Assembly (NCBI GenBank): GCA_021769025.1
Contig: JAETTS010000032.1
Coordinates: 1 to 13,248, forward strand
DNA from: Enterocloster bolteae
Lineage (GTDB): Bacteria > Bacillota_A > Clostridia > Lachnospirales > Lachnospiraceae
DNA length: 13,248 nucleotides
Direction of reading: 5' to 3'
Shown in pieces: positions 1 through 6,612 of this stretch. How positions within the stretch are numbered: the stretch's first letter is position 1; every line of letters begins with the position of its first letter. A program made the translations under genes and the position numbers. Under the pieces are notes generated by a model. That model ran no database searches. It worked only from the letters and a program-made list of their open reading frames with translations, and was not told the origin of the DNA.

Positions 1-1
1 C

Positions 2-1006
2 ACGTCTATGGTAACGGAAATCCTGCTGGAGGCAGACCGAGACCCAACCATATCCGTGGGTGGAATATTAAGTTCCATTGGAGGAAACATTCGGGTAGGC
101 GGCTCCAACCTGTTTGTAACAGAAGCCTGTGAGTATACCAACAGCTTCCTCTCCTTTTTTCCCACAATGGAGATCATTTTAAATGTGGAAGAAGATCATC
201 TGGATTTTTTCAAGGATATTCAAGAGATCCGGCAGTCATTCCATCGATTTGCCCAGATTTTGCCTCCTCACGGCGTTCTGATCATCAACAGGGATATTCA
301 CCACTTTGAGACGATTGTTGATAATCTGGCCTGTAAAATCGTGACCTGTGGAAAGCATAAGGATAGCGATTACCAGGCAGAGAATATCCGGTATGATGAG
401 ATGGCCAGGGCCTCCTTTCGCCTTTTGGTGAATGGAGAACGTGTGGCAGAGATCACGTTGGGAGTTCCGGGAGAACACAATGTGTACAATGCTCTGGCAG
501 CCATAGCCCTGTGCCGAGAATTGGATGTGGACATGGAAGATATCCGAAAAGGCTTAAAGCGGTTTTCCGGAACCAACCGAAGATTTGAGAAAAAGGGAGA
601 GATCGGCGGTGTTACCATCATTGATGATTATGCACATCATCCCAGAGAGATAGAGGCGACGCTGGATACAGCGAAAAACTATCCCCATAAAAAGTTGTGG
701 TGCGTCTTCCAGCCCCACACGTATACCAGAACCAAGGCGTTTTTAGATCGGTTTGCAGAAGCGCTGTCAAAAGCAGATGAAGTGGTTCTGGCGGATATCT
801 ATGCAGCCAGAGAGACCGATAATCTGGGGATTTCTTCTGCAGATATTGCCGAGAGAATCGAGAAACTGGGAACCAGGGCCCACTATTTCCAGTCATTTGA
901 TGAGATTGAAACATTTCTTTTAGAACATTGTGTGCACGGCGATCTGTTGATAACTATGGGGGCCGGAGATATTGTAAATGTAGGGGAAAAGCTGCTTGGT
1001 AGATGA
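2..1006 (+). CDS. murC: UDP-N-acetylmuramate--L-alanine ligase MurC, 5' end missing
   Basis: Cytoplasmic Mur ligase that adds L-alanine to UDP-N-acetylmuramate with ATP, the first amino-acid step of peptidoglycan stem-peptide synthesis. The reading frame is open from base 2, so the gene starts before the window; 334 residues are visible and about 120-130 N-terminal residues (the UDP-binding domain and most of the P-loop) are missing compared with the usual 450-460. The visible part begins with TSM, which fits the end of the GKTTTTSM loop. It continues with the central ligase domain (TEACEYTNSF, NVEEDHLDFF, and GEHNVYNALAA) and the C-terminal ligase domain (NRRFEKKGE, DDYAHHPREI, FQPHTYTRT, ADIYAARE, MGAGDI). 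DYAHHP and the FQPHTYTRT-type motif are characteristic of MurC rather than MurD/E/F. The TGA stop lies one base before the first DnaA box of the following control region. Identification is firm. Confidence 0.96.
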   Translation, partial: TSMVTEILLEADRDPTISVGGILSSIGGNIRVGGSNLFVTEACEYTNSFLSFFPTMEIILNVEEDHLDFFKDIQEIRQSFHRFAQILPPHGVLIINRDIHHFETIVDNLACKIVTCGKHKDSDYQAENIRYDEMARASFRLLVNGERVAEITLGVPGEHNVYNALAAIALCRELDVDMEDIRKGLKRFSGTNRRFEKKGEIGGVTIIDDYAHHPREIEATLDTAKNYPHKKLWCVFQPHTYTRTKAFLDRFAEALSKADEVVLADIYAARETDNLGISSADIAERIEKLGTRAHYFQSFDEIETFLLEHCVHGDLLITMGAGDIVNVGEKLLGR

Positions 1007-1007
1007 G

Positions 1008-1025
1008 TTATCCACATTATCCACA
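1008..1025 (+). promoter_or_regulatory. tandem pair of perfect DnaA boxes
   Basis: TTATCCACA occurs at 1008-1016 and again at 1017-1025 with no spacer, giving an exact 9-base tandem. Both copies match the consensus TTATNCACA fully. The pair begins two bases after the murC stop codon. Confidence 0.85.
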
Positions 1026-1062
1026 TAGTTTTCAACAATTTTTGTCGAATGTCTATGTGGAT
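1019..1062. repeat. 10-bp inverted repeat including a DnaA box
   Basis: ATCCACATAG at 1019-1028 is exactly the reverse complement of CTATGTGGAT at 1053-1062. The left arm uses the end of the second DnaA box and the right arm contains a degenerate reverse DnaA box. The interior has a second imperfect dyad, TTCAACA (1031-1037) against TGTCGAA (1043-1049). No T-tract follows, so an intrinsic terminator for murC is not supported. Confidence 0.6.
1043..1049 (+). promoter_or_regulatory. putative Spo0A box (TGTCGAA)
   Basis: Exact match to the 0A-box core TGNCGAA. The longer sequence TTTTGTCGAA (1040-1049) recurs as its perfect reverse complement at 1130-1139. It lies 17 bases downstream of the first DnaA-box pair. 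A seven-base motif can occur by chance; the 10-base inverted pairing strengthens it. Confidence 0.5.
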
Positions 1063-1129
1063 TTGTTGACGGATATGATTTGCTGTTCCACAGTCTGTAA
1101 CGGCTGAAGATAAAGGAATCTTCCCATGG

Positions 1130-1136
1130 TTCGACA
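1130..1136 (-). promoter_or_regulatory. putative Spo0A box (TGTCGAA, reverse)
   Basis: TTCGACA on the plus strand, that is TGTCGAA on the minus strand. TTCGACAAAA at 1130-1139 is the exact reverse complement of 1040-1049, so the two putative boxes face each other about 80 bases apart. A one-mismatch relative (ATCGACA, 1163-1169) directly abuts the second DnaA-box pair. Confidence 0.5.
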
Positions 1137-1169
1137 AAATAATGGGTTTTTGGAGAGCAGTCATCGACA

Positions 1170-1187
1170 TTATCCACATTATCCACA
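1170..1187 (+). promoter_or_regulatory. second tandem pair of perfect DnaA boxes
   Basis: TTATCCACA at 1170-1178 and 1179-1187, again exact and without spacer, in the same orientation as the first pair. The pair ends about 47 bases before the extended -10 of the downstream genes. Bound DnaA could therefore touch the promoter region. Confidence 0.85.
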
Positions 1188-1213
1188 ATTGAATGGTGGA
1201 AAAATTCCACCTA

Positions 1214-1242
1214 TTTCCTTTTGGAAAGACCTGTGGTATGAT
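1214..1242 (+). promoter_or_regulatory. probable promoter of the dnaB/dnaI-like genes
   Basis: TATGAT at 1237-1242 is preceded by TG at 1234-1235, giving an extended -10 element. The -35 position (TTTCCT, 1214-1219, 17-base spacing) matches consensus poorly, as is common for extended -10 promoters. Expected transcription start is near 1249. A 7-bp inverted repeat, GGTGGAA (1195-1201) with TTCCACC (1205-1211), lies just upstream and could be an operator. Confidence 0.5.
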
Positions 1243-1272
1243 GGATAGGTCAGAAGGGCAGGGTGAAGAACG

Positions 1273-2460
1273 GTGATAAGAAGTAAGTTTAAGATGGATG
1301 CAACGGTGGTGGCCAATGGGTTTATCGATGAGTATATGGCAGCAGCCAGCGGTGAGTATGTAAAGGTCTATCTGTACCTGCTGAGGCATCAGGAGAGGGA
1401 GGTAGAGCCTGCAGAGGTGGCAGATGCCTTAAATCACACAGAGGCGGATATTAAGAGGGCAATGGCCTATTGGGTTCGTCAGGGAGTGTTGATTCAGGAA
1501 GAACCTTACAAGGAGGAAAACGAGCCTGTAGACGGCAGAAGGACTTCGGAGCATGTGGCGGACGGTTTGGAAGAAGGAGTGACAGTAAGGAAGACAGCTG
1601 CCAGGGCAACGGTTTCGGTTGGCCGGAGTTCTGTCAGAAGACAAGAGGGCCTGGAACCATACGGGACAGACAGACAGAGGAGGCCTCCGGAGGAAATTGT
1701 GGTTCAGGAGGAGGCCGAAGATCCTGTCCTTGTTCCGACATCGAAAGAAATAAAAAGTGATCGTCCTTACTATACTCCGGAGCAGGTAGGGCGGCTGGCC
1801 AAGGAAGAAGATTTTACACAGCTTTTATACATATCCCAGAAATATATGAACAAGGTGTTTACTCCACGGGAATGCGAAGTCTTTGCATACCTATACGATG
1901 CCTTGCATATGCCGGCAGAACTTTTAGAATATGTGGTAGAGTACTGTGTTCAGGGGGGACATTACAGCATACGATATCTGGAGACGGTGGCTCTGGATTG
2001 GCACCAAAGAGGAATCCGTACCGTGGATATGGCAAAACAGTATACGGCATCTTTTTCCGATGAGGCATTTTCTGTGATGAAAGCCTTTGGGCTTAATGAG
2101 CGCAGGCCGGGAGACGCGGAGATGGAGATGATTCGCCGTTGGTTTAAGGAGTGGGGATTTACCAAAGAACTTGTTCTTGAGGCTTGCAAAAGAACATTGA
2201 GAGCCACCCATAATCCCAGTTTTGCCTATACAGATAAAATTCTGTCAGAGTGGAAGAAAGCCAGGGTGAAAGGGATGGAGGATGTGAAACGGCTGGATGA
2301 AATAAGAGGGAGCGCGAAGCCGGCCAAACCAGGGAAAACAGGGGCAGCAGTAACAAAGCCAGCCAAAAATCAGTTTCATAATTTTGAACAGCGTGATACA
2401 GACTATGATGAGGTGGTGTTGGAACGGCTTAAACAACGCCTGGAGACGGAAAGAGAGTAA
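1273..2460 (+). CDS. DnaD/DnaB-domain replication initiation protein
   Basis: Probable cytoplasmic replication-initiation and helicase-loading cofactor of 395 residues. Residues about 1-80 resemble the N-terminal winged-helix region of DnaD/DnaB proteins. Residues 81-160 are a charged, low-complexity linker. Two DnaD C-terminal-type domains then follow. The first, about 167-255, ends in Y235-xxx-V239-xxx-W243, and the second, about 262-332, ends in Y319-xxx-I323-xxx-W327. The latter is the YxxxIxxxW signature that DnaD uses for DNA binding. Two such domains after a winged helix is the layout of Bacillus DnaB rather than DnaD. The next gene is a DnaI-like loader, as in the Bacillus dnaB-dnaI pair. 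A GTG start at 1273 is chosen because AGGGTG (1260-1265) sits 7 bases upstream; the first ATG in frame, at 1294, has no comparable site. The basic tail (about 345-365, rich in K, P and A) may add nonspecific DNA contact. The family is firm; whether it is a functional DnaB or DnaD is less sure. Confidence 0.88.
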   Translation: MIRSKFKMDATVVANGFIDEYMAAASGEYVKVYLYLLRHQEREVEPAEVADALNHTEADIKRAMAYWVRQGVLIQEEPYKEENEPVDGRRTSEHVADGLEEGVTVRKTAARATVSVGRSSVRRQEGLEPYGTDRQRRPPEEIVVQEEAEDPVLVPTSKEIKSDRPYYTPEQVGRLAKEEDFTQLLYISQKYMNKVFTPRECEVFAYLYDALHMPAELLEYVVEYCVQGGHYSIRYLETVALDWHQRGIRTVDMAKQYTASFSDEAFSVMKAFGLNERRPGDAEMEMIRRWFKEWGFTKELVLEACKRTLRATHNPSFAYTDKILSEWKKARVKGMEDVKRLDEIRGSAKPAKPGKTGAAVTKPAKNQFHNFEQRDTDYDEVVLERLKQRLETERE

Positions 2461-2487
2461 GGTGCAAGGAAAGCCAGGAGGAAAGAC

Positions 2488-3468
2488 ATGGCGTTAAGTA
2501 ATTCCCAATACAATGCAATCATGCGCATATACAGCCAGAGACAACTTGAGAACAAACATCAGCAGGACTTGTGCAGACAGCAGGTTTATGAGAGAATTCC
2601 TCAGATCAGACAGATTGAGGATGAGATCAGTGCGCAGGCGGTGTCCTGTGCCAAAAGGCTGCTAGACGGAGATATCCATGCCAGAAAGACGTTAAAACAG
2701 AACATTGAAGAGTTAAAAGAACAGAAAGAGATCCTTCTAGCTGCCAATGGATTTGCTAAAGATTATATGGACATGCATTACCACTGTACAAAATGCCAGG
2801 ATACAGGATACATAGACGGACAGAAATGCCGGTGCTTTAAACGGGAGCAAATCCGGCTTTTATATGCCCAATCCAATATTGAGGAAGTTTTGGAGAGGGA
2901 GAATTTTTCTACATTTTCTTTTTTGCTGTATGATGACGAAACGGTGATACCAGAGATCCACATGACGGTGGCAGACTATATGAGGCAGGTTTATAGCTGG
3001 TGCCAGGAGTATGTGGAGCATTTTCAGGAGAAAGGAGGGAACCTGATTTTTACAGGCAGTACCGGTGTAGGGAAGACATTCCTCACCAATTGTATTGCAA
3101 AAGAATTGATTGACCGATATCAGTCTGTGATCTATCTGTCCTCCACGGATCTGTTTGATGTTTTTTCGAAAAATAAGTTTAGCTATGAGACAGAAGAAGA
3201 GATGCGGGACATGTATCAGTATATTTTGGATTGTGATCTATTGATCATTGATGATCTGGGAACCGAGTTAAACAATACTTTTGTTTCTTCCCAGCTGTTT
3301 TACTGCATCAACGAAAGACTGCTGAGAAAGAAAAGTACGATTATTTCAACCAATCTGTCTCTTACCATGTTAAGAGATACCTATTCAGACAGGATTTCGT
3401 CAAGGATTATCAGCCAATATTCGATTATCCCCCTGTATGGAGGAGATATCCGGCTGCAAGTGAGTTAG
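2488..3468 (+). CDS. dnaI: DnaI/DnaC-like AAA+ replicative helicase loader
   Basis: ATP-dependent loader (326 residues) expected to deliver the replicative DnaB-type helicase (called DnaC in Bacillus) to the origin. The N-terminal half has a long helical region (about 10-95) and a zinc-binding knot C100-x2-C103-x10-C114-x-C116, as in Bacillus DnaI, where this region contacts the helicase. The AAA+ domain shows Walker A GSTGVGKT (190-197), Walker B LLIIDD (251-256), sensor-1 N289 in the sequence STNLS, and an arginine-finger region with R302 and R306. The start is clear: AGGAGG at 2476-2481 lies 6 bases before the ATG. It begins 27 bases after the DnaB-like gene, so the two are almost certainly co-transcribed. 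All key residues are present. Confidence 0.93.
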   Translation: MALSNSQYNAIMRIYSQRQLENKHQQDLCRQQVYERIPQIRQIEDEISAQAVSCAKRLLDGDIHARKTLKQNIEELKEQKEILLAANGFAKDYMDMHYHCTKCQDTGYIDGQKCRCFKREQIRLLYAQSNIEEVLERENFSTFSFLLYDDETVIPEIHMTVADYMRQVYSWCQEYVEHFQEKGGNLIFTGSTGVGKTFLTNCIAKELIDRYQSVIYLSSTDLFDVFSKNKFSYETEEEMRDMYQYILDCDLLIIDDLGTELNNTFVSSQLFYCINERLLRKKSTIISTNLSLTMLRDTYSDRISSRIISQYSIIPLYGGDIRLQVS

Positions 3469-3519
3469 TACCGCCTTACGGAAATTCTGGTGAATTCAGC
3501 AAGGTAGCACTAGGAAAGC

Positions 3520-3536
3520 GATTATCGTTGATTATC
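3520..3536 (+). repeat. GATTATC direct repeat abutting the prs promoter
   Basis: GATTATC at 3520-3526 and 3530-3536, spaced one helical turn (10 bases), ending exactly at the -35 element of the prs promoter. The position fits an activator or repressor site, but no regulator is identified. A second direct repeat, TGCATAATG, occurs at 3550-3558 and 3583-3591. Confidence 0.4.
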
Positions 3537-3565
3537 TTGACTAATTTGATGCATAATGATATAAA
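3537..3565 (+). promoter_or_regulatory. sigma-A type promoter for prs-ridA
   Basis: TTGACT (3537-3542), a 17-base spacer and TATAAA (3560-3565); each hexamer matches consensus at 5 of 6 positions. Predicted transcription start is near 3572, giving a leader of about 30 bases with GGAGG at 3591-3595, 6 bases before the prs ATG. The presence of this promoter suggests prs is transcribed separately from dnaI. Confidence 0.75.
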
Positions 3566-3601
3566 TGAACATATCACCAAATTGCATAATGGAGGAAAAC
3601 C

Positions 3602-4786
3602 ATGATATACGAAGAGAAAACCATTGAAACCATTCCGGTAGGCCCTCTGGGCTTAGTGCCGCTTAAAAGTTGCGTGGAGTTGGGACAAAAGGTAAATAAC
3701 TATCTTGTTATCTGGAGAAATGAAAGAGAAAGCGAACACAAATCGACGATTGCTTTTGCAGGGTATCAGAGGGATTCGTACATTTTGAATACGAAGATCC
3801 CCCGCTTTGGTTCTGGCGAGGCCAAGGGAACCATAGAGGAATCTGTCCGCGGTGATGACCTGTATATTATGGTAGATGTATGTACTTATAGTTTGACATA
3901 TTCTCTGTGCGGCATGACCAATCATATGTCGCCGGACGATCATTTTCAGGATTTAAAGCGTATTATCGCAGCAGCAGCAGGAAAGGCCCGGAGGATTAAT
4001 GTGATTATGCCGTTTTTGTATGAAGGAAGACAGCATAAACGTTCCGGAAGGGAGTCCCTGGACTGCGCTCTGGCCCTTCAGGAGTTGGTGAACATGGGCG
4101 TGGAGAATATTATTACTTTTGATGCACACGATCCCCGTGTGCAGAATGCCATTCCATTAAAGGGCTTTGAGACGGTACAGCCCATCTATCAGTTCATCAA
4201 ATATCTGTTAAAGACAGAGACAGGGCTGGAGATTGACAGTGATCATATGATGGTCATCAGCCCGGATGAAGGAGGTATGAGCCGGGCCGTTTATTTTGCC
4301 AATGTGCTGGGGCTGGATATGGGTATGTTTTATAAACGCCGCGATTATACATGTATTGTAGACGGGCGCAATCCCATAGTGGCCCATGAATTTTTAGGTT
4401 CTGATGTGGCAGGAAAAGATGTGCTCATCATTGATGACATGATATCTTCTGGCGAGAGTATGCTGGATGTGGCCAAAGAACTGAAACGAAGGAAAGCCAG
4501 AAAAGTGTTTGTCTGCGCAACCTTTGGATTGTTTACCAATGGTTTGGACATGTTTGATCAGTACTATGAAAATGGCCTTATTGATCGGATCTTGACGACC
4601 AATCTGGTATATCAGACACCGGAACTTCTGTCCAGGCCTTACTATATCAATGTGGATATGAGTAAATACATTGCCCTCATTATTGATAACCTGAATCACG
4701 ATGCTTCTTTAAGTGACTTGCTGAATCCGACCAAGAGGATCAATAAGTTGCTGAATGCATATAGAAATAAGAATAAGGAGAATTAA
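3602..4786 (+). CDS. prs: ribose-phosphate pyrophosphokinase (PRPP synthetase), long variant
   Basis: Makes PRPP from ribose-5-phosphate and ATP, the precursor for purine, pyrimidine, histidine, tryptophan and NAD synthesis. It has 394 residues against about 310-320 for the common class I enzyme. Recognisable sites in order: the ATP-binding stretch R143-Q144-xxx-R147-xx-R150-E151; D174-A-H176 followed by Q181, matching the DxH metal/ATP site; SPDEGG (220-225), matching SPDxGG; K245-R246-R247, matching the flexible catalytic loop KRR; and the ribose-phosphate loop IIDDMISSGESM (276-287). Extra sequence lies at the N-terminus (about 1-80), between the KRR and the ribose-phosphate loop, and at the C-terminus (about 345-394). 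The catalytic residues are kept, so activity is likely, but the allosteric behaviour may differ from the class I enzyme. The stop codon is one base before the ridA start. Confidence 0.88.
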   Translation: MIYEEKTIETIPVGPLGLVPLKSCVELGQKVNNYLVIWRNERESEHKSTIAFAGYQRDSYILNTKIPRFGSGEAKGTIEESVRGDDLYIMVDVCTYSLTYSLCGMTNHMSPDDHFQDLKRIIAAAAGKARRINVIMPFLYEGRQHKRSGRESLDCALALQELVNMGVENIITFDAHDPRVQNAIPLKGFETVQPIYQFIKYLLKTETGLEIDSDHMMVISPDEGGMSRAVYFANVLGLDMGMFYKRRDYTCIVDGRNPIVAHEFLGSDVAGKDVLIIDDMISSGESMLDVAKELKRRKARKVFVCATFGLFTNGLDMFDQYYENGLIDRILTTNLVYQTPELLSRPYYINVDMSKYIALIIDNLNHDASLSDLLNPTKRINKLLNAYRNKNKEN

Positions 4787-4787
4787 T

Positions 4788-5159
4788 ATGGAAAAGATTT
4801 CAACAACCAATGCACCGGCAGCAATCGGGCCGTACTCTCAGGGAATGATTTTAGGAAATATGGTGTTTTCCTCAGGCCAGATACCGGTTGTTCCATCTAC
4901 AGGAGAAGTTGCGGGAGACACTATCGCAGAGCAGGCGGAGCAGTCCTGCAAAAATGTGGCAGCAGTTTTGGAGGCAGCAGGCTCCTCCATGGAGAATGTG
5001 GTAAAGACCACTTGCTTCCTGGCTGATATGGGTGATTTCCAGGTGTTTAATGGTGTATATGAGAAGCATTTCGTAAGCAAGCCAGCGCGCTCCTGTGTGG
5101 CGGTGAAGACACTGCCAAAGGGTGTTCTCTGCGAGATTGAGGCCATTGCATACATCTAA
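4788..5159 (+). CDS. ridA: RidA family reactive intermediate deaminase
   Basis: Small cytoplasmic YjgF/YER057c/UK114 protein of 123 residues, the usual length. The family hydrolyses reactive enamine/imine intermediates made by PLP enzymes such as threonine dehydratase. The N-terminal signature IGPYSQ (13-18), the GQIP loop (30-33), the conserved R101 in KPARSCV, and E116 in LCEIEAI are all present, consistent with an active RidA. The start is placed at 4788, not at the upstream in-frame ATG 4755, because AAGGAG (4775-4780) is 7 bases upstream and residue 1 then matches the family N-terminus. The upstream start would also overlap the end of prs. The one-base gap to prs indicates translational coupling in one operon. 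Confidence 0.94.
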   Translation: MEKISTTNAPAAIGPYSQGMILGNMVFSSGQIPVVPSTGEVAGDTIAEQAEQSCKNVAAVLEAAGSSMENVVKTTCFLADMGDFQVFNGVYEKHFVSKPARSCVAVKTLPKGVLCEIEAIAYI

Positions 5160-5164
5160 GAATT

Positions 5165-5202
5165 AGGCTGTGGTTTGCCGGGAGGCCGGCAGACCACAGC
5201 CT
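5165..5202. terminator. hairpin between convergent ridA and sensor kinase genes
   Basis: The arms 5165-5181 and 5186-5202 can pair over 17 bp with one G-U wobble and a GAGG loop, a very stable GC-rich stem. It lies 5 bases after the ridA stop, and its outer base pair is part of the sensor-kinase stop codon on the other strand. The T-tract is poor on both sides, so it may be a weak bidirectional terminator or an mRNA 3'-end stabiliser. Confidence 0.7.
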
Positions 5203-6611
5203 TACAGGTTGGTGGCTCTTGGAAGCGTAAAGATAAACTCTGTTCCCACATCTTCTGTGCTGATCACATCGATGGTTTCGCCATGATTCTGTATGATCTC
5301 TTTTACAATGGACAGTCCCAATCCGGTTCCCCGCTTATCTTTCCCTCTGGATGAATCCGATTTGTAAAACCGCTCCCAGATTTTCTTTAGATTGTTTTTG
5401 GGAATTCCAATACCGGTATCTTTTACGGATACAAACACTTTTTCATACTTTATGGTGGCTTGTATGTAAATGACGGAATTCGGATGGCTGAATTTGATGG
5501 CATTGTCAATCAGGTTGTATAATACCTGTTGGATTCGCCCTAAATCGGCATAAACCATGATGATATTGTGGGAAAACGTTAAATCCAATACAATATCCTT
5601 GGCATTGCAGGTGCCCTCGAAGGAAGCGGCAGTATCTTTGATCACACGGTTGATATCAAAATTATTTCTGGACAGATATCCTTTGCTGTCCAGTGTGTCC
5701 AGTGTCAGAAGGCCCTGGGTTAGCTTATTCAGGCGCTCTGTTTCAGAGATGACTCTTGTCAGATATTTTTCCTGCATATCCGGCGGGATAGTGCCGTCCA
5801 GAATTGCCTCCAGATAACCTTTGATGGAGGTTAACGGAGAACGGAAATCATGAGATACGTTGGCAATAAAGTTCCGCTGGTATTCTTCCATCTTATCCAA
5901 TTCGTCAGACATATAGTTTAGTGTGGCGGCCAGATATCCCATTTCATCCTGGGTGTGAAGAACCAATTTGTGTTTTAAATTTCCTTCCGCATACTGGTTG
6001 GCCGCGGCCGTAATCTTCTTTAGCGGAAAATAAACCGTGGTTGTGAAAACCAGAAGAATGATCAGCGAAAGGCCAAAGAGAATGATGGAGGTAATGTACA
6101 GGATGTTTAGAAAATTGTTTATGGTATCCTGGATCTCACTGACTGGCAGGTGGATTAGCACGTAGCCATGAATTCGGTAATTTCCCGTGATGGGAGCGGA
6201 GACAGTGAGTACATCATAGTGAAAACAGCCATAGTAGTTGCTGATGCGGTAGGATTTATTCCCGGTAAACGTGGGGTCAAATCCCTCAATGGAAGTTGCA
6301 ACGTGGGAATGGTCGCTGTCCGCCACCACAGTGCCCCGGTTATTCACAATCCAGACCTCTCCGTGAAGGTAGGTGGCTACCATATCCAAATGAGGATGAG
6401 TGGAGTCAAAGTCCAGGCTTTTTCCCCGATAGACTTCACTGTAGGTGGAGGCCAGAAGACTGGCTTCGTCGTAAAGCGCATCTGCTTTGGCCTGTACCAG
6501 ATAGTTGTACGCCATATTGGAAGAAACCGTGGCAATGACGATAAACTCAAAAAGGCCAAAAACCAGATATCCAAGAATAAACTTATAATAGAGAGAGTGT
6601 TTCATAGCCAT
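5202..6611 (-). CDS. membrane sensor histidine kinase (HAMP-HisKA-HATPase)
   Basis: Two-component sensor of 469 residues with a classical layout. TM1 is at about 9-31 and an extracellular sensor region at about 32-165 (it has a VWIVNNRGTVVADSD stretch like Cache/PAS-type extracellular domains). TM2 is at about 168-193 and HAMP at about 195-245. The HisKA H-box has the phospho-acceptor H254 in NVSHDFRSPL. The ATPase domain has an N-box (N366, N370), G1 box D398-T-G-I-G, F-box around F415 and G2 box G428-TGLG. All catalytic motifs are intact. It starts one base after the response regulator stop codon, so the pair is translationally coupled. Two ATGs lie at residues 1 and 3; the first is chosen because the only purine-rich site (GAGGT, 11 bases upstream) is nearer to it. 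The signal sensed cannot be told from sequence. Confidence 0.93.
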   Translation of the reverse strand: MAMKHSLYYKFILGYLVFGLFEFIVIATVSSNMAYNYLVQAKADALYDEASLLASTYSEVYRGKSLDFDSTHPHLDMVATYLHGEVWIVNNRGTVVADSDHSHVATSIEGFDPTFTGNKSYRISNYYGCFHYDVLTVSAPITGNYRIHGYVLIHLPVSEIQDTINNFLNILYITSIILFGLSLIILLVFTTTVYFPLKKITAAANQYAEGNLKHKLVLHTQDEMGYLAATLNYMSDELDKMEEYQRNFIANVSHDFRSPLTSIKGYLEAILDGTIPPDMQEKYLTRVISETERLNKLTQGLLTLDTLDSKGYLSRNNFDINRVIKDTAASFEGTCNAKDIVLDLTFSHNIIMVYADLGRIQQVLYNLIDNAIKFSHPNSVIYIQATIKYEKVFVSVKDTGIGIPKNNLKKIWERFYKSDSSRGKDKRGTGLGLSIVKEIIQNHGETIDVISTEDVGTEFIFTLPRATNL

Positions 6612-6612
6612 G

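Larger units (their letters stand above)
1007..1272 (+). promoter_or_regulatory. control region with DnaA boxes and Spo0A-like boxes upstream of the helicase-loading genes
   Basis: This 266-base gap carries no ORF. It holds four exact TTATCCACA sequences in two tandem pairs (1008-1025 and 1170-1187), degenerate 7/9 copies at 1056-1064 (reverse) and 1084-1092, two exact TGTCGAA sequences (1043-1049 forward, 1130-1136 reverse) that match the Spo0A box TGNCGAA, and near-matches to that box at 1031-1037 and 1163-1169. An extended -10 promoter lies downstream at 1234-1242. DnaA and Spo0A binding to such sequences is known from Bacillus; that they act here on the dnaB/dnaI-like genes is inference. 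There is no obvious AT-rich unwinding element, so this is treated as a regulatory or titration site, not as an origin. Confidence 0.7.

Noticed and set aside
1195..1211. Terminator formed by GGTGGAA/TTCCACC
   Set aside because: The stem is 7 bp with a 3-base loop and no T-tract; it lies directly upstream of the promoter, so an operator is the better reading.
1007..1272. Chromosomal origin (oriC) because of the DnaA-box cluster
   Set aside because: No dnaA or dnaN next to it, no clear AT-rich unwinding element or DnaA-trio-like repeat seen, and the boxes sit upstream of helicase-loading genes, where regulation or titration explains them. GC-skew of the whole chromosome would decide.
3470..3510. 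Intrinsic terminator after dnaI
   Set aside because: CCTT/AAGG and AATTC/GAATT can pair, but the stem is broken and no T-tract follows.
4755..4787. Upstream ATG as the start of ridA
   Set aside because: It lies inside prs, adds a basic 11-residue tail foreign to RidA, and the good ribosome binding site fits only the ATG at 4788.
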